In this document: positions 46,216 to 58,099 of the stretch, in pieces
Position numbering within the stretch: position 1 is the first letter of the stretch
How the letters are laid out: each line of letters starts with the position of its first letter
Assembly: GCA_040437565.1 (NCBI GenBank)
Contig: JBDOQK010000038.1
Span: 289,540-353,539, forward strand
Source: Albugo candida
Lineage: Eukaryota > Oomycota > Peronosporomycetes > Albuginales
Direction: 5' to 3'
Length of the DNA: 64,000 nucleotides
Position numbers and translations under genes: made by a program
The notes under the pieces: model-generated
Told to the model about the DNA's origin: nothing
Database searches by the model: none
The model's input: the letters and a program-made list of their open reading frames with translations, nothing else

Positions 46216-48689
46216 TGATCGTGTGCTACTGTTTGGTATGGACTGCATAGACACAATGAATCGTTTCTGCCGTCTGGAAGGAGACGCAATAGAGAAGACT
46301 AGAGAATGAAAAAGTACTCATATTGAGAATACTTGAGTCTGCGAGGTTCTATACGATATTAGTACGCAATAAAATTCGTATCATTTAATGCGACACAATC
46401 TGAAATTCCTTTCGTGGTAGAGCGCGGAATAAGATTCGTTTTTGTGCCTTGTGCTTGGATGAGAATTTCCGTAATGACTGCTGTATTTCTGCACATCGAA
46501 TCGTACAGCTTTACAGTTTGCGGGCTAAAATAACCGCAGGCGGTATATGTTATGATGTGGGATTCGTTGGATATCGCAAGTAAGTCACCAAAGTGTTGGC
46601 AGTGCTGCCACAATCGGTGTGTGATAAGATTATTGTCAGGAACGGTATCACTCATCTTATTGGTTGCAAAAGCTATATTAGATACTTTATTCTCCAATGC
46701 CGCGAAATGAGTAAGTGCAATAAGCTGGGCGCACTTCGAACAGGTAGGCATTTGTCGATAATCAATAATCGTTGATGTAGCAAAATATTAAGAGAAATGT
46801 TGTTGCATACTGCATATTTTCTGTTCATTCCTGTTTCTCACACATACGTTTTCCTTTTTTTCCTTCTACAACTTCAGTCCTGCGTCTTCAATCTTCCGGC
46901 GAGTTTGGTTCCCTCTTCTACAAAATATTGTAGTAATTCAGCCAATAAAAGCTAGTGTCTCCCCCTAAATGTCGTCCTGCAAATAGCGTTACACCTTAGG
47001 AACGTACCGTCTTATAAACAGGCTTCGTTGTGTAGAACTATATTATAATTTATTAAGAAACTTTCTATCAGCCAAAGACATTCGCTTACGCTGATTCAGA
47101 TGCACTACACTAGTACATGACCTTCAGCATTAATCGTAGCCTTTACTACAAATGGCCGTAAACTTTTAGAAGAAAAAGAACACGTGAAGAGAGAGAACAG
47201 CCTCTTAGTGTGACATCAAGAAATGACTCACAACGCCTATACCCGTCCGATTGTGTCCGGCACAAGCTTGTAACACATTACTGCATTACATCAGGTCAGT
47301 AAACCAGAATCTCTCTCATAGAGCTCTCACTTACCAATGGGAGTGATGATACGGCCGAGGGTGTGCGGCATGGAGCTCAAAATGAGATCTTACTATTGGC
47401 TTCAACGAAATGGAGACATTGTTTTTCGCAAACTTAGAAGGCGAACTAAATTTTCATGAAAATAAACCAGTGCGCCCAACGACGTTTGATATAACCGGGT
47501 TGGATCCGGGAAGTGAAGTTGAGACCTGTCATTGTATTCAACAATTGACAATTCTTATCCCATGTGAAACGAGTGAGCTACTTAGAGTGTGGTACCCCGC
47601 AGTGTTGATGACATTCATTTTAATTGTTCTTCAGATTTGGAGCGCCAAGTATTTTTTATGAACCCGACGAGGGAATTTCTGAACATTCTTCATACTGGGG
47701 CGTCGCCAAGTGCAGAAACACATTGTCCATGGCCACAACACACCCAGAAGCATGTGGGCGTAAGCGGTCAGGAACGAGATTTACCTTTAAAACGCCTGCT
47801 TGATTGTATGTAACCTCTTTGGGGACTCAGGTAAAGCTCATGAGTGTGGAAAAACAAATAAAGTCAATAGTATCGCTATTCAACTATGCATTCCCATCCA
47901 AAATGCTAATTCGAATGAGGCTCTCAAGGCAAGTGTGTGTGGTGTGAATCTGGGTAGGCCGCGTGCGCGTCAACTGAAATGTCACTGAATGTATGTTGAC
48001 TAAGGGTGATTACAAGTATTGCACGTTTGTTAACTTGTGAATCATCAGAATGTTTTTGTTCACAATGAAATGAACAAAGAAGATTGAAGTATTCGATGAA
48101 GAGCGCAATTTAGGTATCAACTTGGCGAGGAACAAACTTCACAAAGCATTCTTGTGGATAATTCATATTGTTTGTTTAGAGGGATGAAAAACTTGAAATC
48201 AATCGATCCATAGCATTATTATGGAACTGAGTGTGTGTAACCAGGATCAGATGGTTGCGTGGTTTTTCGTAGAAATACGATGTGAATGGTGCAAATTGTT
48301 CTTATGCAATCATGCTGAAAACCAGTTTGAAGTTAGGCGTGAGATATCTCAATTTCGCAGAAATTGTCTGGAAGGATACTCTCTTTACGTGTCGTACTCA
48401 TAAATACGAGAGTCGTCCATGTCTACGATTAAAATATAAACGATGCCCGTTCCGTGTCTGGGTGTGCGCATAAATATATGGTCGTATGCAAAGGTAAGGC
48501 TAGCATACGTGAGGATTTACTTCATTTGTATAGTCATGGGGAGATACTTCTACGAGCAACTTGTATCTTATTTGTAAATGTCAATGCTAAAGTTGAAGAA
48601 AAGCTCACATTAGCACTTGATCGTAAAATGCAAAGTTTATTCATTAAGGCACTTACCTTGTCCAATCGGCGACTGCCACGTCAACGTTA
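46216..48689. other. No recognised gene
   Basis: Frames up to 130 codons (46359-46751 minus) and 83 codons (47410-47661 plus) show no recognisable domain. Confidence 0.4.
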
Positions 48690-49150
48690 ACCGGTACCTA
48701 CTGGCATGTCTGCTGGCCGAGGCGCGGCATCGACAATTCCCACTCGACTTGGCAGGGCTTGTTTTCCTTGATTCCCAACTTGCTGCGAAGATGGTCGAAC
48801 TGCACAGCGGGAGTCGACTTCGTCATGAGGTTGCGAGCATCTCTTGCGTCGGATAGTATTCCAGCAGCACTTGACCATCATCGACCTTCTCGCGCACAAA
48901 GTAGTAGCGGACGTCGATTTACTTGGTGCGTTTGTGGAACTTGGGGTTATTGGCCAACGTGGTCGCCCCCTGGCTGTCTTCAGACACCTTCAAGGGTTCA
49001 TCGCCTGCATCTTCAGCGAGTTCTCGCATGAACCCCTTGCGCCACACTACCTCTCGTATTGCTTTCCGATAGCGCCAAGTATTCTGCTTTGGTTGATGAT
49101 AGAGCCACTAGGCGCTGTTTCTTTCTTCTACAGCTGGTGCAACTACTGTT
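48690..49150 (-). mobile_element. Ty1/copia fossil, 3' end of RNase H
   Basis: Minus-strand remains of the copia C-terminus: EDSQGATTLANNPKFHKRTK and DVRYYFVREKV (about 49010-48885), then YYPTQEMLAT and the end of pol. It is broken, and only this 3' part is recognised. It lies tail-on to the gypsy fossil of opposite orientation. Confidence 0.7.
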
Positions 49151-49329
49151 GAGAACAAACACGTAGCCTCTTGTGCTCCTTCGTGTTTCGATGCCGCCAG
49201 CGCAGGCCTAACTATAACCTTTCCCATGTAACGACCCTGTCATCTTTAATCACTGCCTTTATCCGTGTGGCTTATGACAAGGATGAGCAGTTTTATTATG
49301 TTGCTACGTGCGCTTGTTGGGTAGAGTCC

Positions 49330-50800
49330 CCGTATCGTTGTCCTTCATGATGCGGAGTTTATGAATCGAATCCTCTATGAGGTACAGGATACTGCGTTGG
49401 GTGGTCATCTCGGTCGTGAGAAGACCTATAGCTCAGTGAGCCAGCACTATTGGTGGCCCGAAATCTATAAATTGGTAAGCACATACGTCTGTACGTGTAA
49501 AACGGAAAAACGGGTCAAACCCTCCGTGCATGCGGCTGCACCGCTAGCTAGGTTAGCCGTATCCAAGGAGTGCTGGGAGTTCATTAGTATGGATTTTGTG
49601 TGTGCCCTATCACAAGATTCGGTGGAAATGGAGGGGGGGCTTTTGCTGATGACTGTGCCGGACTCCACGATGGTGAAGTTACAGCTACGGTGTTTATCTA
49701 TCGAGTGTTCCGCCAACACGGTTTGCCTATGGCAATTTCACGGATAGAGATCTTTGCTTCGGTGGGAGCTTTTGGAAGTCCATTTACAAGGTGCATGGCA
49801 CCCGATTGGACATGTCCAATGTTCATCATCCGTAGACCGATGGTCAAACTGAGCGACTTTATCAAGGTACCGGTCACATCTTACGCAGCGTTTGCGTTGA
49901 TACACGTAAGCGTTGGAGCTCTATGCTCCCTGTTGTTGCTTTTTGGTTAAACAACTCTATTCATGCCTCTACCGACCATACTCCGTCCTACATGAATGGG
50001 CTCACTCATCCTCGCGTTACATTAAAGCTATTGCTGCGTGGTTCAGGGCTTGTTGGGGAAGAGATTGCCGGTTATTTGCTGATGTCAGCTCTACTACACT
50101 TGAGGAACAGGTTAAATGTCTCACGACATGATTCAATGGCTGAAAGCCAAGAAATACAGTAGGAACAAGCTGATGCTAAAAACAGAAATTTTATTGAAAG
50201 TTATGAGGTCGGAGAACAGGTATTCCTCAGTAATAAAAACTTACATACAAATGTAGTGTCCGCTGTCTCCAAGGTAAAGTTTCGATCGCGCTTCATTAGA
50301 CCATTCGCGGTCATGACTAAGAAGGGCCTTGCTTACACGCTTAACGTTCCGCGCAAATTGCACACACACAGTGTTTCACGTCGACCAACTCAAGCCGTAT
50401 CGGGATACGCCCGACGCTGACTTTGAGGTAATTGCGCCGCGTTTCTTGGACTTGCCAAAAGCTGGTGCATCCGAACAAGGATGTCAAGCTGAGCTGCAGC
50501 CAGATTTGGACATGCTCAAACGCCTGAAGAAGGGTTTTTACCGCGTCAAGCGTACGCTGAGCCTGCTCAAAGTCTCGACGAGGAACGTCACTTCATGAAC
50601 CAATTTTTTTTTGTAGTCCTCCACCGATACACCGACCGTCACCGTCGCTGCCTATCAAGCAAGGGAACTTACAGTTCCGAGTTAAGAAGATCCTCGCTCG
50701 ACGTCGTCCTCATGTTTAAAAACAATATCTTGTGAAGTGGCGAAGGTATCGTAGTAATGAACATCGTAGCCACGATCATCTTGAGACCAAAGGCGCTTCC
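49330..50800 (+). mobile_element. Ty3/gypsy chromovirus fossil, integrase to chromodomain
   Basis: Contains the integrase zinc region (ALGGHLGREKTYSSV, HYWWPEIY, about 49395-49470), the catalytic core (WEFISMDFV at 49580, HGLPMAIS at 49715, the VHHPQTDGQTERL block near 49820-49860, FWLNNSIHASTDHTPSY at 49940), the DQLKPYRDTP segment (50385) and a C-terminal chromodomain-like part with LVKWRRY (about 50730). Gag, protease and reverse transcriptase are absent. Broken in roughly six places. No LTR was recognised. Confidence 0.8.
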
Positions 50801-51889
50801 CATAAGTAGTGGTATGGGCAATCAGATTGCAGGACAAAGCTTGGCCTGAACTCGAGACTACAGGTATAGGCGTAACGCGGGCGAGAATGGTACGCAACTG
50901 GCCTTTGGCCACAAGCTTGGCATACTCATACCGAAGCTTTCGTTCGAGACGAAAGTCGGACACGTTGACGCTTGCTCTTAGCGCCATCATTCTGTGGATT
51001 GTGAAGAATTTCATTACACTGTTATTCTGCTTCTTTAACTACCTTCTTGATCCTATCATGAGTCCCGGACCGTGTGAAGATCACTTAGACTTAGGGAGGC
51101 AGGTATGTATCAATCTTATTGCTTAGTTGGGCTCAAACCGCTGCCTACAATGCTGTTGAGCAGACTGAAGACCTCCCGCAGCGAACGGCGTGCTCANNNN
51201 NNNNNNNNNNNNNNNNNNNNNNNNNNNNNNNNNNNNNNNNNNNNNNNNNNNNNNNNNNNNNNNNNNNNNNNNNNNNNNNNNNNNNNNNNNNNNNNNTTTT
51301 TTTTTGTAGTCCTCCACCGATACACCGACCGTCACCGTCGCTGCCTATCAAGCAAGGGAACTTACAGTTCCGAGTTAAGAAGATCCTCGCTCGACGTCGT
51401 CCTCATGTTTAAAAACAATATCTTGTGAAGTGGCGAAGGTATCGTAGTAATGAACATCGTAGCCACGATCATCTTGAGACCAAAGGCGCTTCCCATAAGT
51501 AGTGGTATGGGCAATCAGATTGCAGGACAAAGCTTGGCCTGAACTCGAGACTACAGGTATAGGCGTAACGCGGGCGAGAATGGTACGCAACTGGCCTTTG
51601 GCCACAAGCTTGGCATACTCATACCGAAGCTTTCGTTCGAGACGAAAGTCGGACACGTTGACGCTTGCTCTTAGCGCCATCATTCTGTGGATTGTGAAGA
51701 ATTTCATTACACTGTTATTCTGCTTCTTTAACTACCTTCTTGATCCTATCATGAGTCCCGGACCGTGTGAAGATCACTTAGACTTAGGGAGGCAGGTATG
51801 TATCAATCTTATTGCTTAGTTGGGCTCAAACCGCTGCCTACAATGCTGTTGAGCAGACTGAAGACCTCCCGCAGCGAACGGCGTGCTCA
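50606..51889. other. Assembly overlap around gap 51197-51296
   Basis: 50606-51196 and 51299-51889 read the same, base for base where I compared them. The chromovirus 3' part is thus drawn twice. Confidence 0.85.
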
Positions 51890-53999
51890 ACTGTATGAGC
51901 AGGGGCGGTCCCGAACCATCATGCTGTGGAATCGTCGGACTCGATGAACCCAGCGAACGAAGCTGTTGTCTTCCTCCTCCCTTGATTTTCCTAGAAAAAG
52001 AGTATCGGCACGCTCTGAATCGACTGAACTGTTGCACTAGGTACTTGCCCTTCAAGGTGTGTCCTCTATTCGCTTTCGGAATCAAGTAAGGCTCCGGGTA
52101 CTTTTCGCGAAGTACCATCCCGGATGCCAAGTTCGTGGACGAAGGAGCTTCCGGTCCGACGTCCACCTCTACAACGTATAGTCCACCGTTCGACGGATAC
52201 ACTCTTCCACCTCGGGTGGTGTAAAAACATAGTCCCAATGACTATTCAGCACCGAGGAGGTCTGTTACCGGCGCATAGCGGTCTCATCTTGCCAAGGAAT
52301 CAGCTGTTGTTGCTCATCGAGCGGGTTGATGATGTCGCCGATGATGCGTTGACAGCGCAACGTTCGACGAATGGATTTGGTGGAAGACGAAGCTCTGTCT
52401 CTAAAATGGTTTTGCCGGGAACTTCCCATTCTTCTTTATTGAGACTGGTATCGCTACCACAGTCCACCTCCTCATCGAGCTCTAGGTTACAGGAACGGAC
52501 CTGAGGGTCGTTTCGTGGCGATGCCATGGTCATTGATGCATTGTACAGCAGTGAGGTTAAGCGTACGCATCACGACCTCTTCGAGGAAAATAGTTTGATT
52601 GACGTTTTGCGGTAATGTTAGTCTGGTGGGGGAGAGTGTAGGGGTATACACATCGTGTGAGAACCTTTATGACAGTGTGGTACACATTTGAGCGCTTTCC
52701 AAGGGATATAGAAATCGGAATACTTTTTCATTTGTCGGGGCTGACGATTGTCAGCCACCGAGAAAGAGGACTTAAAAAGGTACTAATTTGGGACATTACT
52801 GCTTAGATTAGGTACGGTTTGAGCAAGGTAATGTGTTTATATTAACTAAATAAAGGAGATTCCCGCTTTTGACCTATTAGAGAAAGTGCCTTGTTGAGGT
52901 GTCCAAGATCTTGTAAGAGTCAATCAAGCCTTGGGTTGGTGTAGACTCTTGAGCTCTTTGTGTTGTCGATTCTCTAAATTGGTTGGTCCCTTGAATAAGG
53001 ACCTTAGGCTCTTGCGCTTGTTGATTCGTGATTGTGTTCCTTTAGAGAACTGAATTGCTCGTCTCCAGATAGCCTTCCTCTCGCAAAGAGCTATAGTAGC
53101 TCCACTGTAGAGGGGGTGACAAAGAGATTGAAATTAGCGTATTCAGCACTAGAGGTCTTACGCAAGACGTGAGTTCGGCAATCAAATCGCGCCTGGAAAT
53201 AAACAAAGACAGCTGGAAATGGTTTTGCCGCTTTGTTTTTGGCGTCAAGAAAATTTGAAATTCGAGAATAAAGTCCACTAGTTCGGTCAATAGGAGGAGC
53301 GTTTGCCCCAGTATTTTTATGGGATTCTCGGTTTTTGCTCTGCTTGCCTTGTGTGCATTTCGAGAAATAGTTACGTGTTCGTTCGGTCATTATGATTACC
53401 AAAGCTGTAGTACGAGCCAATCCCTTCACCACATTGTGTTAAGGTGGCCGAAAAGACGACGAAAACTATACAACGTATCCGTTGTGGTTCGAGGGGAGTA
53501 AATTAGTTAACCTCGGTGCTGTCCGCAACTTCCGCAAAAAGTACGTTTTGAGATGCTGCGATGCACCAAGCACTTTGAGCTTAACCATTAGCACACTTTT
53601 GTATGAGTCCACGTCCAAGACCACACTTTTTCCATCGCACGGTTCGGGAACACGCTATGCGCCGAACACGTACCCTTAGCATCTAATTTTCCACACTATA
53701 ACAACTTGTGAACAAGTCCGACCGCAGAATATACTTCGGTTACTTTCACAGTCTGAAGCTCGCCATTCCATAGAAACCTGCATTTTTACGTTTCCCACTT
53801 TCTTGCTCGTCAGCTCGTCTGCGTTTGGCTGCATACACACACACCATTGGCCTCTTAAACATATTCTAATCAGGACTCATCGCTGCATACGTGACGACTT
53901 GATCCGCTGTCGATTTTCTAGCATATGATTTCACCAATTACACGTGCTGGGATCTCCAGCGTAAAGTTAGCGTCACGTTTTGAGACTTGGAAGCTTCTA
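51890..53999. other. Unresolved, probably retroelement debris
   Basis: Long frames on both strands (51816-52238 minus, 52124-52504 plus, 52300-52533 minus) with higher GC than the surroundings, next to the chromovirus fossil. No domain could be assigned. 52.6-54 kb has only short frames. Confidence 0.35.
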
Positions 54000-55200
54000 T
54001 AAGAACACATCTCTCTTACAGGATAAGTCGTACTAAATTCGTGATAGCCTGGAGTCTCTTCAAATTCTGCCTCTCGGGGAACTTTCGCCACATCTCTGGT
54101 AGTTGTTTCTTCATTATGGTCTCGCAAACTTGACAAAACGCGCGAATTCTCGCAGCTTCCTTGCAATAATCTCCTGTGTGAGCATCAATATTCGCCATCA
54201 GTACGACTCTCATGTCTTCTGACGCATGTTGAGCGATGTTGCGGATCAGTTATTCCACGGCCTCTTCTGGCAATTCCGCCACTGCCACAACGTAGAGACA
54301 ATTTTCAGTCCATTTTATTGGGATTCAACGCCGCATGAATAATCGCATCGACTGAGCCGGAGTGATACGGTTTCAAAAGCCTCAAGCACCCTTTTAATCG
54401 CATAATGGAAAGTCGGCATTTCGTTCCACCGGGTTTCCAGTTGCTCAAGGAAGTGCCTTTGAGCCATACTTTGAAAGTCACTTCAACGTCTTTCGACCAT
54501 TGAAATCCACCTACTGACTGGGCCATACTTTCCTGTCTTTCGAAACAAATGCCCCTACTCTTAAAAGTCAGAGCCAAGTCCATCGTACCATTCCGCTCCA
54601 TCAAACATAGAAATTGAAAGCGTTTTGCCTTGCGCCGGTGTACTGCATAGCCCGCTCCATTTGTTGAAGCAGTCTTCGATCATCAATACCTTTTTCATCA
54701 TATATTTATGGATCGTTCATTGCTGTGCCGTATAGACGCCGCAAATGTGACTGCGGTAAATCATGACCAGGTTGCCGTTGTCTATTATAACTCGGTGGAT
54801 CGGCTAGCCGTTATATCTTGACCGAAAAATGCTACCTACCTAACGGAGCGATATGGATTCCTGGTCCAAGCCTTTGACCCAAAGCAGAGTAAACTTCCGC
54901 AGGTGGCATCTGAGCATCTCTCACAATCTTTTCCACCCGGTCCACTCCAGAAAGATGTTTTTTCATTTTGTTTTTGAACTCTTCTGAGCGCTCCAATCGT
55001 CCCATCAACTCCCGCATGAGTTGTATCTTTTCATTTTCGTCAGCTTGTCCTTCTTTGACTCCCTCCAAAAAATCATCTCCGTTGCCCGCAGCATCGTATG
55101 CGATTTTTTCTTCATGTTCTACTACCAGACCAATTCGTTCGCACCTCCGCGCAGCACTTGGTGACGAAACTTGACCTCTAATGGCAGTGTCGCCATTGTT
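54000..55200 (-). mobile_element. LTR-retrotransposon gag fossil (probably Ty1/copia)
   Basis: Minus-strand gag remains of the same type as at 42.1-42.6 kb. An N-terminal helical part (EKIQLMRELMGRLERSEEF, about 55020-54960), a central region with GAEWYDGLGSDF (about 54600-54570), an ITPAQSMRLF-like segment (54350) and DMRVVLMANIDAHTGDY (54215-54165) occur in that order. Broken in roughly five places. No pol was found downstream. Confidence 0.55.
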
Positions 55201-55811
55201 CGAGGTTATCAGTCCACAACCTGGAGGTCTTGAGAAAAGTTAAGAGCGGAAGTCGTATATCAAGAAGTTAATATATATGTCAACCTTTCCAAACACCAAA
55301 ATATATGAAAGAATATGGTTGCCGATAACTAGAAAAGACGGCACGCATCATACTAAACAATGAAATCTGCTCCAGTGCTCGTGTTCACAAACAACAACGT
55401 CATCCGATTTCTGCAAGGTCAGACTGTTTGCTTTTCGTGAGGAACGAATGAGGTGGATAAATGGTTGATCTAGGAGATCACTAGAGGCCATATTAAATCA
55501 TAACATTTCGTTAATTATGCATTAGCGACGGGTATAGAGGGTGAGATCTACATGTTTAATTCTTTATGTAAAGCGTGGAGGATTCTACGTGATCTTTTGC
55601 AAAATCAAATCAGTTATTTGGACTATACTTGATCTCTGCCATACGGTCAAAAGAATATAAATGGAAATATTCCTGCTCTCTGTAGCTTTAATACAGTATT
55701 ATCACATTACACTGGTTGACAATTCCAGAAGGGATAATGTGTCAAAGGTTACGTTGCCAGCCTTTAGTTTGCAATTTACAAATCGTCCGTACTAGCGGCC
55801 TCTAGCTTCCG
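55201..55811. other. No recognised gene
   Basis: AT-rich, no frames of note. Confidence 0.4.
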
Positions 55812-57213
55812 CTCACGCCTGACCCTTTTTTCCAGTAAATATTGGTTCTTGGCTATTGCAGAGACGCTGAGTAAACGCTTCCCATATGGCGAGGTATTTG
55901 GCTATAATTGACAAGGCGTATAGATCTGCTGTATTGCGGAGAAGTAGACTGGAAGCTATGTCGAGCCGAAGGTCATTGTCGAGAATGGTTGAGAGACAGC
56001 TAAGTGTACAGCCTCGACGAGTCGGCATATTACCAGCAGAATCATATTATCGGATCATGTTTAGTTGACCTGGAATAGGTTGTGCGCACCGAAAAATATG
56101 ACCAGAGAGTTTCCATTGAGACCCCGTCAGGTGGAGTCGAAGCAGTTGTGTGTTACAGAGCTTGTACAGATCTGCGTTGCTGATGTGCTGGGAGTAGGGG
56201 ATGCAGAGGACGCGGCTAAGGTGGTGACGGTGGTACGCTTCAAAACTGATCATTTCAAGGTCTATGAGACCCTATGTTCCACAGTTGTAGAGAAGAACAG
56301 GTAACACATAGATATTCTATGAGCGAACGCGCAGTGTTTCTGGAAGTATAAGAGAATGGGGTCCGTACCCAGCTCAGTTAAGGGTGTTCGCCCGTGGTAC
56401 TTTTATTTAGACACCTTTCTGTTACTACAGTTTGTTGGTTATCTACTCTATTCTAATTACTANNNNNNNNNNNNNNNNNNNNNNNNNNNNNNNNNNNNNN
56501 NNNNNNNNNNNNNNNNNNNNNNNNNNNNNNNNNNNNNNNNNNNNNNNNNNNNNNNNNNNNNNGCTCACGCCTGACCCTTTTTTCCAGTAAATATTGGTTC
56601 TTGGCTATTGCAGAGACGCTGAGTAAACGCTTCCCATATGGCGAGGTATTTGGCTATAATTGACAAGGCGTATAGATCTGCTGTATTGCGGAGAAGTAGA
56701 CTGGAAGCTATGTCGAGCCGAAGGTCATTGTCGAGAATGGTTGAGAGACAGCTAAGTGTACAGCCTCGACGAGTCGGCATATTACCAGCAGAATCATATT
56801 ATCGGATCATGTTTAGTTGACCTGGAATAGGTTGTGCGCACCGAAAAATATGACCAGAGAGTTTCCATTGAGACCCCGTCAGGTGGAGTCGAAGCAGTTG
56901 TGTGTTACAGAGCTTGTACAGATCTGCGTTGCTGATGTGCTGGGAGTAGGGGATGCAGAGGACGCGGCTAAGGTGGTGACGGTGGTACGCTTCAAAACTG
57001 ATCATTTCAAGGTCTATGAGACCCTATGTTCCACAGTTGTAGAGAAGAACAGGTAACACATAGATATTCTATGAGCGAACGCGCAGTGTTTCTGGAAGTA
57101 TAAGAGAATGGGGTCCGTACCCAGCTCAGTTAAGGGTGTTCGCCCGTGGTACTTTTATTTAGACACCTTTCTGTTACTACAGTTTGTTGGTTATCTACTC
57201 TATTCTAATTACT
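55812..57213. other. Assembly overlap around gap 56463-56562
   Basis: 55812-56462 and 56563-57213 are the same sequence. The LINE C-terminus and element X are therefore counted twice. Confidence 0.85.
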
Positions 57214-57441
57214 AGTATGTAACGCTCTGAAGAGCCCGGTCCAACTCCTGTACAGTTATTATCTGGTGTAGTTGCCAGCGGTCTTGACACGTCCATATCT
57301 TCATAAAGTAAGTTGATATTTACGTGGAGGAATCTGTGCCTCCGCCGAAGGGTCCCATCGCAGCCCTTTTGCCACCGCCGGGATTCGAACCCGGGTACAC
57401 ACTGTCGGAACACATGTGTACTATCCGCTAAGCCCCCCGAC
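57205..57441 (-). mobile_element. Second tRNA-derived SINE type
   Basis: On the minus strand GGGGGGCTTAGCGGATAGTA (A-box-like) is followed 28 bp later by a perfect T-arm, CCGGGTTCGAATCCCGG (B box). The acceptor halves do not pair and no standard anticodon arm can be drawn, so it is not a working tRNA. The following 150 bp are the probable SINE body. It abuts the SINE at 57442 head to head. The 3' boundary is uncertain. Confidence 0.6.
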
Positions 57442-57690
57442 GGGGTTTCCGTACCCAGTTCAGTCGGTTAACCAATTGAGCGCACGGACCCCTGCCAGAG
57501 GTCGTCAGTTCGATCGCCGGAAGTGTGGGCAGCGGTTTGAGCTCACCCAATCAATAAGCTTGGAAAATATCTGCCTCCCTAGGTTTGAAGTCAGACTTAA
57601 GTGATATTCGCACGGTCAAGGGCTAATGATAGGATAAGGAAGGTAGGTAAAAAACCAGATGAACAGTAAAATGAAATCTTTGACAAAGTA
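57442..57690 (+). mobile_element. tRNA-derived SINE, copy 2
   Basis: Full-length copy: head GGGGTTTCCGTACCCAGTTC, hairpin partner GCGCACGGACCCC, B box GTTCGATCG, GTGTGGGCAGCGGTTTGA, body CTCCCTAGGTTTGAAGTC and the GACAAAGTA end. It interrupts the LINE reverse-transcriptase frame at 57691. Confidence 0.85.
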
Positions 57691-58099
57691 GACGAGAATG
57701 AATCCATAGTTTCCAAAACCTTTTTACAGGCAGTTGCTGCATGAGCTTTACGCTGATGTACGTCTTCGGAGTTGCCAAGTAGTGATCCCAGTTTGGAATC
57801 GGTACTTCAGCTTTCGTCGGTCGTATGCGGTGAACAAGAAATAGATGTTCGCTCAATTTTGCTGACATTAATGGTCAAGGATCATGCCGGGAATACTCGT
57901 TCGGCAACAAGAAGGACATGCTCGAGACGAGTAGGATCATGGTGAATGAAATCCATATTATCGGCAAATACAATGGCATTGAGCTCGCGCATTTGAATCT
58001 CCAGGTTCAGGCATAAATCTCGTAGCACAGCTTCCAAGTAGATCACGAATATAAGTGGGGAGAGCGCATCTCCTTGGTGCAGTCACAACCGAAGCAGCT

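Larger units (their letters stand above)
55813..58090 (-). mobile_element. RTE-like LINE fragment, split by SINE insertions
   Basis: The reverse-transcriptase part lies at about 58085-57691: LHQGDALSPLIFVIYLEAVL, then IVFADNMDFIHHD (the YADD box reads FADN), and KLGSLLGNSEDVHQRKA. The C-terminal part lies at 57056-56565 (drawn a second time at 56304-55813): LYNCGT, a stop where Trp is usual, GLIDLE, then YHRHHLSRVLCI, ISNADLYKLCN and GHIFR, a block typical of LINE C-termini. Between the two lie a SINE (57442-57690), a second tRNA-like SINE (57205-57441) and element X (57110-57213). An internal stop after FPA (57880) and a frame change near 57850 also occur. Dead element. Confidence 0.75.

Noticed and set aside
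46359-46751. 130-codon minus frame as a gene
   Set aside because: No domain, signal peptide, homologue or splice context recognised.
52124-52504. 126-codon frame as a gene
   Set aside because: Overlaps frames on the other strand in GC-richer retroelement debris; no domain.
57361-57441. tRNA gene on the minus strand
   Set aside because: The B box is perfect, but acceptor halves do not pair and no anticodon arm can be drawn; better explained as a SINE head.
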